A program made the position numbers and the translations under genes. 36,159 bases of DNA from the IMG/VR virus record IMGVR_UViG_3300006076_000614, positions 1 to 36,159 of that record. One strand, 5' to 3'. The notes under the pieces were generated by a model. The model had not been told where the DNA came from. It searched no databases and worked only from the letters and a program-made list of their open reading frames with translations. Source of the stretch: a virus. This document shows positions 24,718-31,145 of this stretch, one piece after another (the first letter of the stretch is position 1; every line of letters starts with the position of its first letter).

Positions 24718-24792
24718 TCAGTTCCTATTTCATTGCTTTGCAGTGGAATGGCAAATAAGGCTCAATTGGTTGCGACAATTGGGCTTTTTTTG
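24718..24792 (+). ncRNA. Predicted OOP-like antisense RNA (~75 nt)
   Basis: A plus-strand intrinsic terminator (GCTCAATTG, 24760-24768, pairing with CAATTGGGC, 24776-24784, then TTTTTTT) lies inside the 3' end of the minus-strand ribbon-helix-helix gene. In minus-strand RNA the stem has a C-A mismatch, so it is built for rightward RNA. With the promoter over the O start, the transcript would be about 75 nt, antisense to the last ~60 bases of that gene. Lambda OOP (77 nt) has the same place, direction and size relative to cII and O. Prediction only. Confidence 0.5.
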
Positions 24793-25050
24793 TGCCTGTG
24801 ATTTAAGAGGGTTTGGCGCAAGCTCAAGCTCGAATGGTTCAGGATTTCTTGTATCTGCGGTAACTGTGGTGAGATCGAACTCAGCCTGTAGACTTTGAAG
24901 TAACTCCTGAACTTCACGGATTAAATCCATGCCACGCTCTCTCATTAATTCAGAAACAGTTTGTTTTCTTGATCTTGCGATTCGCTCTAAAAGGATCTTT
25001 TCTTCATCCGTGCATTTAAACGTGATGCTTGCAGTTAGTTTTTCTGACAT
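24730..25050 (-). CDS. Ribbon-helix-helix DNA-binding protein in the cII position
   Basis: 106 residues. The N-terminal ~50 residues fit an Arc/CopG-type ribbon-helix-helix: a beta strand (LTASITFKCT), then two helices (DEEKILLERIARSRK, and TVSELMRERGMDLIREV after a turn). A coiled/leucine-rich stretch follows (EVQELLQSLQAEF), and the tail is basic and low in structure. It is the second leftward gene, between cro and O, where lambda has cII, so it is probably an early transcription regulator. It overlaps cro by 16 bases. Its 3' end carries the antisense terminator. Confidence 0.75.
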   Translation of the reverse strand: MSEKLTASITFKCTDEEKILLERIARSRKQTVSELMRERGMDLIREVQELLQSLQAEFDLTTVTADTRNPEPFELELAPNPLKSQAQKKPNCRNQLSLICHSTAKQ

Positions 25051-25259
25051 GGCATCACCTGTGAAGAAACCGTACCTTTACAGTGCTTTTTCCAAAGCTT
25101 TTGAAGGTTTTTTGCCAATTCATGTGACAATCTTTTGCCACATAAGCCACGCTCTAAATTGCTTACATAGTTTTGAGAACATTTGATTTCCAAACCTATT
25201 TGCTTTTGGGTAAACCCTGTCTGCTTTAGATCTGAGATCATTTTTTGCCATTCATTCAT
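25035..25259 (-). CDS. cro: Cro-like repressor (HTH)
   Basis: 74 residues with one helix-turn-helix (residues ~14-38: TQKQIGLEIKCSQNYVSNLERG), the XRE/Cro type. It is divergent from the CI-like gene across a 112-bp operator region. A strong Shine-Dalgarno (GGAGG) precedes ATG 25259. The promoter at 25284-25312 reads straight into it. Its role is inferred: the lytic-side repressor that shuts off repressor synthesis by binding the same operators. Confidence 0.82.
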   Translation of the reverse strand: MNEWQKMISDLKQTGFTQKQIGLEIKCSQNYVSNLERGLCGKRLSHELAKNLQKLWKKHCKGTVSSQVMPCQKN

Positions 25260-25350
25260 ATAGAGCCTCCGATACTTTTACTAAATATATAGGTTTTCCG
25301 ATATTTAGACAATAGCCAAACCGATAAGTAAATGTATCAGAATTCCGATA
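25259..25350. promoter_or_regulatory. Operator cluster between cro and cI (four sites)
   Basis: Four 16-bp sites related to the palindrome TATCGGAATTCCGATA: 25259-25274 (11/16 match), 25288-25303 (13/16), 25311-25326 (10/16) and 25335-25350 (15/16, TATCAGAATTCCGATA). Starts are 29, 23 and 24 bp apart. The second lies between the -35 and -10 of the leftward promoter and the first touches the cro start codon. The near-perfect fourth site is closest to cI. Confidence 0.75.
25284..25312 (-). promoter_or_regulatory. Leftward early promoter (PR-like)
   Basis: On the minus strand: -35 TTGTCT (25312-25307), 17-bp spacer, -10 TATATT (25289-25284). It drives cro, the ribbon-helix-helix gene, replication and probably everything leftward. 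The spacer holds the operator at 25288-25303, so repressor binding would exclude RNA polymerase. Confidence 0.7.
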
Positions 25351-25371
25351 TACAGCTACAGAGTTATTTTT

Positions 25372-26028
25372 ATGGCCTCACTTGGTGAAAACTTAAAGAA
25401 AATACGAAAAGCTAAAGGCTTGACTCAAAAGCAAGTTGCTCAAAAGTCAGGTGTTAAACAATCCGTTATTTCAGACCTTGAGACTGGAACCGCAAAATCA
25501 ACTGGCTCAATTATTGAATTGGCGGATGCACTAGGCGTAACAGCAGAGGAGTTGAGAAAAGGCGTTGTTGATGATTCAGATTTTTCTAATGTTACGCCTG
25601 TAAAAACAAATATGGCTCCTGTACTTTCATGGGTTCAGGCCGGAGTTTTTACTAATGTTCAGGCTGTAGACATGACACAAGTTGAGGAGTGGTTGCCACT
25701 TCCAGAAGATTGTGAAGATTGCTTTTACTTAAAAGTTCAAGGTTTGAGTAACTACCCTACCTTCCATGAAGGTGATTACATTTTAGTTGATCCACATGTT
25801 CATTATAGTGATATGCAATCAGGCGATCTTGTTGTAGTACGAAAACACGATGATGCAACATTTAAAAAGTTGGTAATTGAGACTGATAACTCAAGATATT
25901 TGCAGGCATTAAACCCTGACTTTAGACCAAACATTATTCCTCTTGATGAAGATTGTATATTTGTTGGTGAGGTAATTGACTCAATTCGCTATGTATATAG
26001 ATCAAAAAGACGAATTAAAAAATCATAA
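25372..26028 (+). CDS. cI: CI-like prophage repressor (HTH + S24 peptidase fold)
   Basis: 218 residues. The N-terminal XRE helix-turn-helix (about 5-62: LTQKQVAQKSGVKQSVISDLE) is followed by a hinge and a LexA/S24 domain. The self-cleavage site is visible as A90-G91 (WVQAGVF). The catalytic dyad is probably S126 (in GLSNYPTFHEGD) and K165 (in TFKKL). Self-cleavage stimulated by RecA would permit SOS induction. It maintains lysogeny by binding the palindromes on both sides of the unit. No clear Shine-Dalgarno is seen (TTATTTTT precedes the ATG), as with repressor mRNAs that are poorly translated or nearly leaderless. Confidence 0.92.
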   Translation: MASLGENLKKIRKAKGLTQKQVAQKSGVKQSVISDLETGTAKSTGSIIELADALGVTAEELRKGVVDDSDFSNVTPVKTNMAPVLSWVQAGVFTNVQAVDMTQVEEWLPLPEDCEDCFYLKVQGLSNYPTFHEGDYILVDPHVHYSDMQSGDLVVVRKHDDATFKKLVIETDNSRYLQALNPDFRPNIIPLDEDCIFVGEVIDSIRYVYRSKRRIKKS

Positions 26029-26057
26029 ATTTTAACAGTTGCATGAGGATGTCAAAA

Positions 26058-26795
26058 ATGAATGATCTTCTAAAAAAATCATGGGCGCATGGAACAACAT
26101 CTCCATTTCAAAGGATTGGTTTAATAATATTATCTATTGGAATGCTTTCATATTTATCTTGGGTGTTTACAGGACATCATCAAGGCTATGACTACACTGA
26201 TCCAGATCCATGGATTAATGTAATTTTTGACCATGAATATTTCCCAGGAAGGCGAGACTTTTTATTTTTTCATCTGTATCTCTATTTAATGCCAATTGGC
26301 ATTCTAATGACGTGGGGTTACGGCTTGCTTATTAAGCTAAAAAATTGGGTTATGAGTGGAAATAAGAACAAGCCTTCTAGTATGGAAATTATGTACTTCA
26401 AAGATAATGAAGCTGCTTTTGAAGTGATTTCACAATACATGGATACCTCAATAATTCAAGATAAGCCAATAGTTGCAATTTCAATGCAAGATATGAAAAA
26501 ACCTTCCGAGCCCATAATGATTAAAGTTGCAGGAGATCCACCATTTTATGCTCATTCAGCAACATACTACACTGGGGATCATCTAATAAAAAAAGGTGAT
26601 TTACTTGGAGTGATGCCTTATGAGAAAACAAAAAATATAACAAGCTACATGGAAAGCGATGAGAGAAAGCAATGGTTATTTCTAGTAATTTCTGAGCTTA
26701 ATCCGAAATTCCACACAGTTAAAAAAATGTGGTCAATAAAAGAGGATTTCTTAAAAAAAGCTGTTGAGTTGGAAAAATCTAAAAATAAATCATAA
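26058..26795 (+). CDS. Membrane protein co-transcribed with the repressor (245 aa)
   Basis: Not recognised. It begins MNDLLKKSWAHGT; GAGG lies nine bases before this ATG (an upstream in-frame ATG at 26043 is less likely). Two transmembrane segments are visible near residues 20-38 (IGLIILSIGMLSYLSWVF) and 70-93 (FFHLYLYLMPIGILMTWGYGL), with a 30-residue loop rich in Asp, Tyr and His between them, then a ~145-residue soluble domain. It lies 29 bases after cI and before the terminator, so it should be expressed in the lysogen. That makes superinfection exclusion or another lysogenic-conversion role the leading guess. Confidence 0.75.
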   Translation: MNDLLKKSWAHGTTSPFQRIGLIILSIGMLSYLSWVFTGHHQGYDYTDPDPWINVIFDHEYFPGRRDFLFFHLYLYLMPIGILMTWGYGLLIKLKNWVMSGNKNKPSSMEIMYFKDNEAAFEVISQYMDTSIIQDKPIVAISMQDMKKPSEPIMIKVAGDPPFYAHSATYYTGDHLIKKGDLLGVMPYEKTKNITSYMESDERKQWLFLVISELNPKFHTVKKMWSIKEDFLKKAVELEKSKNKS

Positions 26796-26827
26796 AAACC
26801 AATATTTTAACAAATATTATCATTTAT

Positions 26828-26850
26828 CCCGACGTGTCGGGTTTTCTTTT
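26828..26850 (+). terminator. Intrinsic terminator of the repressor operon
   Basis: CCCGA (26828-26832) and TCGGG (26837-26841) pair around CGTG, followed by TTTTCTTTT. It ends the cI-membrane protein transcript about 35 bases after the last stop codon and insulates the downstream early promoter. Confidence 0.85.
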
Positions 26851-26873
26851 ATTTATTTATGCTAAATTAAAAA

Positions 26874-26934
26874 TATCGGAATTTCTATAAATAAATCGGA
26901 TTACCTATTGACTACAAATATCGGAAATGCGATA
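26874..26934. promoter_or_regulatory. Second operator cluster (OL-like, three sites)
   Basis: Three copies of the same 16-bp palindrome as in the cro-cI gap: 26874-26889 (14/16), 26894-26909 (11/16) and 26919-26934 (14/16, TATCGGAAATGCGATA). The last lies between the -35 and -10 boxes of the rightward early promoter. Together with the first cluster this gives seven sites in about 1.7 kb and none obvious elsewhere. Confidence 0.75.
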
Positions 26935-26936
26935 TT
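26908..26936 (+). promoter_or_regulatory. Rightward early promoter (PL-like)
   Basis: -35 TTGACT (26908-26913), 17-bp spacer, -10 GATATT (26931-26936). It would start RNA near 26943 and drive the accessory/recombination operon to 32728. The spacer is occupied by an operator, as in the leftward promoter. Confidence 0.7.
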
Positions 26937-26945
26937 TATCTCACA

Positions 26946-26998
26946 GACAACAAAAAAGCCCCGACAGTTTGGCGACGCGGGACTTTTACTCAAAGAGT
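26946..26998 (-). ncRNA. Possible short antisense RNA in the early leader
   Basis: A minus-strand promoter candidate (-35 TTGACT at 27033-27028, 17 bp, -10 CATACT at 27010-27005) would start RNA near 26998. A hairpin (AAAAGTCCCG pairing with CGGGGCTTTT) then runs into TTTTTTG at about 26952-26946. The wobble pattern favours the minus strand as the terminator. The RNA of about 50 nt would cover the leader and start region of the first early gene. The same hairpin, with a mismatch, also forms in the plus-strand leader, so attenuation of the early mRNA is the alternative. Confidence 0.3.
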
Positions 26999-27001
26999 GA
27001 G

Positions 27002-27388
27002 ATGAGTATGAACATAAAAGCAAATGTAGTCAAATCAATCGGCTTTGCAGGCGTAGTAAGTGCATTAACTGCTGCTTATGCGTTCCAACCTGCTAAGACT
27101 GAACCAGTCTATGTCATGGCACCTTTTAAGCTTGACGAAATCAATGTAAAAGCTGAGCACGCAACTCTTTTAACTGCAAACGATGAATATTCGCTTGAAG
27201 TTGAGTTTGACGCTGAATACTTCATGGATGGAAATGGCGTGGGCCACAACTGGCGTGATGTTGAAGTAAAAGAAATCAAAGACATTCGCGTCTATTCAGA
27301 AGATGGAGAAATCCAAGCATACGTTGATCGTCTCGATGTTGTAGAGATCAAAGACATTATCGAACAAGAACTAAGAGAGCGCGTTTAA
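27002..27388 (+). CDS. First early-operon protein, signal-like N-terminus (128 aa)
   Basis: Not recognised. From ATG 27002 (or the in-frame ATG at 27008) it begins MSMNIKANVVKSIGFAG and has a hydrophobic stretch to about residue 25 (GVVSALTAAYAF) like a signal peptide or anchor. An acidic beta/helix domain follows, ending KDIIEQELRERV. The frame is open further upstream, but those codons lie in the promoter and leader. As the first gene after the repressed early promoter, it is a candidate early host-interaction protein. Confidence 0.6.
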   Translation: MSMNIKANVVKSIGFAGVVSALTAAYAFQPAKTEPVYVMAPFKLDEINVKAEHATLLTANDEYSLEVEFDAEYFMDGNGVGHNWRDVEVKEIKDIRVYSEDGEIQAYVDRLDVVEIKDIIEQELRERV

Positions 27389-27407
27389 GCGCTCCATGGA
27401 GACAGAC

Positions 27408-27650
27408 ATGGAATGGATTAGTGTTGAAGATCAGTTGCCCGAGTTGAATCAATCGGTTTTGGTCTATGACTGTGAGAATGGTTGTAGAAATGCTGTATAT
27501 GAATCACCTGAGGAAGGAACAATAGCTTTCAATCGTGGTGATAAACCAAGGTTCTCAATTGTGAATTGGATTAGCTGTAGTGCTGAGTACTGGAATGTAA
27601 CACACTGGATGCCGCTCCCTGAACCTCCAAAGGAGCAAACTCATGATTGA
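27408..27650 (+). CDS. DUF551 family phage protein (80 aa)
   Basis: The conserved ends of the DUF551 family are visible: MEWISVEDQLPELNQSVLVYD at the N-terminus and VTHWMPLPEPP at the C-terminus, the usual WIS...LP and THW.PLP.PP pattern. The family is common in phage early regions; its function is unknown. The start is ATG 27408 with GGAG seven bases upstream. Confidence 0.85.
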   Translation: MEWISVEDQLPELNQSVLVYDCENGCRNAVYESPEEGTIAFNRGDKPRFSIVNWISCSAEYWNVTHWMPLPEPPKEQTHD

Positions 27651-27756
27651 CCCTTGGAAAGAATTTGCAGCGTTTATGTTCTTTGTCTTTATTGGTTTTT
27701 TTGCATGTCTGATATTGCTTTACAAAGTGATCTGCCCTGCGATTTGGAGTGTGTGA
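27643..27756 (+). CDS. Single-span membrane peptide (37 aa)
   Basis: Read by hand: MIDPWKEFAAFMFFVFIGFF then a further hydrophobic run, ending PAIWSV before TGA. One transmembrane helix covers about residues 8-31. AAAGGAG lies seven bases before the ATG and the gene overlaps the DUF551 stop by 8 bases, both in favour of a real gene. Function unknown. Confidence 0.6.
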   Translation: MIDPWKEFAAFMFFVFIGFFACLILLYKVICPAIWSV

Positions 27757-27757
27757 G

Positions 27758-28561
27758 ATGAATAACTACAAAATCAAAGTGAACAACGAAGCGGAAAGTA
27801 AAGAAGCTCAGGAGTTGTTTTATCAACTAGGTTTTACTTGGGGTGGTGTTTTTGGTCAATGTGTGAAAACACTAAAATTTCCTTGTGTTGTTTTTAATAG
27901 CTCTAAGTTTCTTAAAGTTGACCATGTAGTAAGACCTAAAGACATTAGTTCATACCAAGAACTCACCCTACCTCAGCTTCGAGACCTTGTTGTTTTGCAT
28001 CGTAATGACCCTAAAGATGCCAATGTTCAGCAAGATGGAGATGTGACTTGCCTATATGATCTCTATTTAACTGAAGGTAAGGAATTATATTTTTATCATT
28101 GCGGTAAAGGGAAATGGATTATATCCAATCTTAATCATGATGAAGATTATTACAGAATTTTAAAACCAATCCAGAAGCAACAACCAGAAAAAGACCTGAT
28201 TAGTGGGGCTGATGCGTTAAGAGCTTTGGCGGATGGTCAATTAGTTCAGTACAGCTTTGACGATGATAAGTACTGGCAGGCTGATATTGCCAATTTAAAG
28301 ATTACTGATTTTGGCAGTGGTCATTTTCAATTCCGCCTCAAACCCCGCACCATAAAGCTTGAGCTAGAGATTCCTGCGCCTTTTGAGCCGAAGGTGGGTG
28401 AGATTTATTACTTCATCACAATATGTAATTCAGAAGGATTCGACTTTACTGAATTTGAAGATTCTGATGGCGATGAACTTCTTATGCAGTTGGGTGCTTA
28501 TAGAAATGCATCAGATGCTCGAAAAGCAGTTGCAGCTTTGCGTGGAGGGATTAAGGGATGA
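27758..28561 (+). CDS. Hypothetical early protein (267 aa)
   Basis: Not recognised. It starts MNNYKIKVNNEAESKEAQEL (ATG 27758, one base after the preceding stop, GGAG upstream). The N-terminal ~65 residues resemble a small alpha/beta module (LFYQLGFTWGG). A middle part with many aromatic residues (YFYHCGKGKWIIS) follows, then a module around residues 145-190 (SGADALRALADGQLVQYS) of a kind found repeatedly in phage accessory proteins. It may be a multi-module accessory protein; no enzyme motif is visible. Confidence 0.6.
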   Translation: MNNYKIKVNNEAESKEAQELFYQLGFTWGGVFGQCVKTLKFPCVVFNSSKFLKVDHVVRPKDISSYQELTLPQLRDLVVLHRNDPKDANVQQDGDVTCLYDLYLTEGKELYFYHCGKGKWIISNLNHDEDYYRILKPIQKQQPEKDLISGADALRALADGQLVQYSFDDDKYWQADIANLKITDFGSGHFQFRLKPRTIKLELEIPAPFEPKVGEIYYFITICNSEGFDFTEFEDSDGDELLMQLGAYRNASDARKAVAALRGGIKG

Positions 28562-28752
28562 ACGCTCAAGTCAGCTTAGAAAGCGTGATCAAGTCAGAGA
28601 CTCATGTTTGCAGACTTTGCGGTTCAGAAACTAAGAACCGTTGGTTGTGTGATGGCGGTTATATATGGCGCTGCAATTGCGGATGCACACAAAGAGTTTG
28701 GTCTTGCAGTAAAGACTATCAACAAGCATTAGAAAAAGTTTTAGCGGCTTAG
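28558..28752 (+). CDS. Small zinc-ribbon-like protein (64 aa)
   Basis: Cysteines are arranged as HVCRLCGSET and WRCNCGC, i.e. two Cys pairs about 20 residues apart, which would bind one zinc as a ribbon. It starts with ATGA overlapping the preceding stop. A role in nucleic-acid or protein binding is inferred from the fold only. Confidence 0.6.
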   Translation: MNAQVSLESVIKSETHVCRLCGSETKNRWLCDGGYIWRCNCGCTQRVWSCSKDYQQALEKVLAA

Positions 28753-28761
28753 GAGAAGAAG

Positions 28762-29382
28762 ATGAATTATTCAGATTATCAAGACAGATCATATGATTAT
28801 TCTCACAAAAAGAAAAGTCGTAAGCAATCTGAAAAAGCTGCTAAGAAAAATGAATTAAAGCGTTTACGCAAAGAACAATTAGAGCGTGAACAGCGTGAAC
28901 GTGATGAACGTATAGCTAAAGAAGCTGCTGATAAAGCACGTATTGAAGCTGAAGCAAAGGCACTAGCTGAACAACGTCGAGTTGAGCGTGAAAAGCAAGA
29001 AGCTGAAGAAAAAGCTGAGCGTGAAAAACGTGAAGCTGCTGAACGTGAAGCGCGATTAAAAGCCGAAAATGAAGCCGCTTTATTACGTGAAGAACAATTG
29101 AAGCAGCAAGCAATTGAACGTGAAAAACAAGCTGAAATTGACCGTAAAAATGCAGTTGAACAAGAACGTTTGCGTATTGAACGTGAACAAGCAGATAAAG
29201 AAGAAGCTGAACGTAAAGCAGAAGAAGCGCGTGCTGCCGATTTGGAGCATCGTCGCTTGATTAATCGTGAAGCAGTTAAGGCAATTAAAGGAGTCTGTCC
29301 TGAGCTTTCAGATGAGCAAGCCAAAGCACTAGTTGGTGCGATTATTGGTGGTTTGATTCCACACGTTTCAATCAAATACTGA
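28762..29382 (+). CDS. Long charged helical protein (206 aa)
   Basis: Residues ~15-170 are a nearly continuous Arg/Lys/Glu/Ala helix (repeats of the EREQRERDER kind), which gives either a coiled coil or a single alpha-helix. A short ordered C-terminal domain follows (AVKAIKGVCPELSDEQAKAL, then GAIIGGLIPHVSIKY), which probably carries the specific function. It sits directly before the annealing protein/exonuclease pair, so it may be an accessory to that recombination system. AT-biased codon use makes the opposite strand open as well, but that is a shadow. Confidence 0.65.
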   Translation: MNYSDYQDRSYDYSHKKKSRKQSEKAAKKNELKRLRKEQLEREQRERDERIAKEAADKARIEAEAKALAEQRRVEREKQEAEEKAEREKREAAEREARLKAENEAALLREEQLKQQAIEREKQAEIDRKNAVEQERLRIEREQADKEEAERKAEEARAADLEHRRLINREAVKAIKGVCPELSDEQAKALVGAIIGGLIPHVSIKY

Positions 29383-29392
29383 GGATTAAAAA

Positions 29393-30331
29393 ATGAATGC
29401 ACCAGTACAACACTCAGGACAAAACCCTTTTGCGGTGTCAGCTCCTGCTACTCAAGCAATGTCGACAGTTCAGTCAGATAGTCAGCGTGCAATTGCAGAG
29501 GTTCAAGCTGCTTTAGTTATTGCTAAGCAGTTTCCACGAAATCCAATTGAAGCATACGACAAAATTATGAATGCTTGTCAGCGTTCAGGATTAGCACAAT
29601 CAGCAGTTTATTCTTATGCTCGTGGCGGTACTTCTGTTACTGGCCCATCAATTCGTTTGGCTGAAATGCTTGCTCAAAACTGGGGAAATATTCAGTACGG
29701 TATTCGGGAATTATCTTCTGAAAATGGAGAATCTACAGTTGAAGCATTTGCTTGGGATGTAGAAACAAATACTCGTCAAACTAAAGTATTCCAAGTTCCT
29801 CACATGCGCTTCACACGCAATGGATCTAAAAAATTAACTGATCCGCGAGATATTTACGAGCTTGTTGCAAACAATGGTGCGCGTCGACTTCGTGCGTGCA
29901 TCTTAGGTGTTATTCCAGGCGATGTAATTGATGATGCGGTTGCTCAATGTGAAAGAACAATTCATGCAAGTGCAGATACTTCACCTGAAGCAGTTCAGAA
30001 ACTTGTAACTGCATTCGAGCAATTTGGTGTGAGTAAGAAAGATATTGAAGATTTTATTCAACGTCGAATTGATGCGATAACAGCAGCAAATATCGTCTCT
30101 CTGCGCAAGATTTTTACTAGCTTGCGTGATGGCATGAGTACACCTAAGGACTGGTTTAAAAATGCCGCATCTAAAGATGTTGGTGAAGTTGAAGCACCAA
30201 AACCATCATTAAATGACGATGATTTCAATGCTGCATTGGAACAACTCAATGCAGGTGCAATCGACAAAGCTTACATCTTGGATGGCTATAGCTTGACTGA
30301 TGCTCAACGCATAGCGGTGGAGGCTCAGTGA
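29393..30331 (+). CDS. Probable single-strand annealing recombinase (312 aa)
   Basis: A RecT/Erf-like role is inferred chiefly from its partnership with the downstream exonuclease. The N-terminal 30 residues are polar. Residues ~45-190 form the ordered domain, with segments VYSYARGGTSVTGPSIRLAE, FQVPHMRFTRNG and RDIYELVANNGARRLRACIL that suggest a conserved DNA-binding core. The C-terminus is helical and acidic. I cannot assign a named family with certainty. It ends with TGATG, overlapping the exonuclease start. Confidence 0.6.
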   Translation: MNAPVQHSGQNPFAVSAPATQAMSTVQSDSQRAIAEVQAALVIAKQFPRNPIEAYDKIMNACQRSGLAQSAVYSYARGGTSVTGPSIRLAEMLAQNWGNIQYGIRELSSENGESTVEAFAWDVETNTRQTKVFQVPHMRFTRNGSKKLTDPRDIYELVANNGARRLRACILGVIPGDVIDDAVAQCERTIHASADTSPEAVQKLVTAFEQFGVSKKDIEDFIQRRIDAITAANIVSLRKIFTSLRDGMSTPKDWFKNAASKDVGEVEAPKPSLNDDDFNAALEQLNAGAIDKAYILDGYSLTDAQRIAVEAQ

Positions 30332-31080
30332 TGAAACTATTCCGCTGCTCAAGCCTTTCTAAGTTAATGGGTGATGCTCAAAGCATCGCTCAAGAACTCA
30401 GAACTGAGGAAATTGAAGCATTAATCAAGAAGCGCAAGCGCTCAGATGATGAGAACTCAATCATTGAGCAGCTCAAGAATCAATCTTTATCTGATACTGC
30501 TAAGACTGAGATCAGAACAATTGTTAAAGAAGATTTAACAACTTTCAGATCGTTCAAGGGCAATCAGTACACAGCAAAAGGTAATGCACTTGAAGAAATT
30601 GCAATTGATCTTTCAGGAAAGGTTCGCTTTCGTAAGCTTACAAAACACAGTGGTCGAGTTAATAACGATTTTATCACTGGTGAATGTGATGTTCTCGATT
30701 TAAATCGAAAGCTAATTATCGACACAAAATGTTGTTGGGATATCGGAACTCATCCTTTTTTCCAAGATGAAGCACAGGAAAAAGCCAAGAAAGCAGGTTA
30801 TGACTGGCAAATGCAAGGCTACATGTGGCTTTACGATTGTGAAGTTGCAGAAGTGGATTTTTGGTTATTCCCTTGCCCGCCTGAACTTTTAAAAGATTGG
30901 GATGACATAGATCAGTTGGTTCATCTTGTCGAAGCAATTGATATTAGAGAGCGCTTAACAACTGTTCGCTATGTGCGTGATGAATCAATGATTCAGAAGA
31001 TCAAAGACAAGATTCCTCATGCTCAAGCTTATTACGAAAAGCTTTATCAAGAGCGTATCAAAGCGAGGGTCGCAGCATGA
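30331..31080 (+). CDS. YqaJ-like phage exonuclease (PD-(D/E)XK)
   Basis: 249 residues. The nuclease core shows E88-E89 (KGNALEEIA), D120 (ITGECDVLD), D131-T-K133 (LIIDTKCCWD) and the helix WQMQGYMWLYD typical of YqaJ/lambda-exonuclease relatives. The N-terminal CSSLSKLMG also fits this group. It would resect double-strand ends to give the 3' strand used by the annealing protein. The start is ATG 30331, with GGAGG seven bases upstream and a 1-base overlap with the partner stop. Confidence 0.8.
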   Translation: MKLFRCSSLSKLMGDAQSIAQELRTEEIEALIKKRKRSDDENSIIEQLKNQSLSDTAKTEIRTIVKEDLTTFRSFKGNQYTAKGNALEEIAIDLSGKVRFRKLTKHSGRVNNDFITGECDVLDLNRKLIIDTKCCWDIGTHPFFQDEAQEKAKKAGYDWQMQGYMWLYDCEVAEVDFWLFPCPPELLKDWDDIDQLVHLVEAIDIRERLTTVRYVRDESMIQKIKDKIPHAQAYYEKLYQERIKARVAA

Positions 31081-31145
31081 TCGAACTCAAACTTGGATTA
31101 GTGGTTTTGATTTTAATCGGATCGGGAGTGCTGGCGACATGGTGA
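31077..31145 (+). CDS. 22-residue membrane micropeptide
   Basis: ATGA overlap with the exonuclease stop, then MIELKLGLVVLILIGSGVLA and TW, ended by TGA. It is essentially one transmembrane helix. The next gene's ATG overlaps its last codons. Its size makes it uncertain. The double overlap favours translation, but it could be only a coupling device. Confidence 0.4.
   Translation: MIELKLGLVVLILIGSGVLATW

Noticed and set aside
24698-24898. 66-codon plus-strand frame over the antisense RNA
   Set aside because: No ribosome site and cysteine/phenylalanine-rich shadow composition; the terminator at 24760-24792 would cut its mRNA.
25351-25371. A clear promoter for the cI gene (PRM)
   Set aside because: Only GATATA-like -10 sequences with poor -35 boxes are visible near 25347; several equal weak choices, so none is called.
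28803-29402. 199-codon open frame opposite the charged helical gene
   Set aside because: Serine/alanine/arginine low complexity that mirrors the GAA/CGT-rich codons of the plus-strand gene; no ribosome site.
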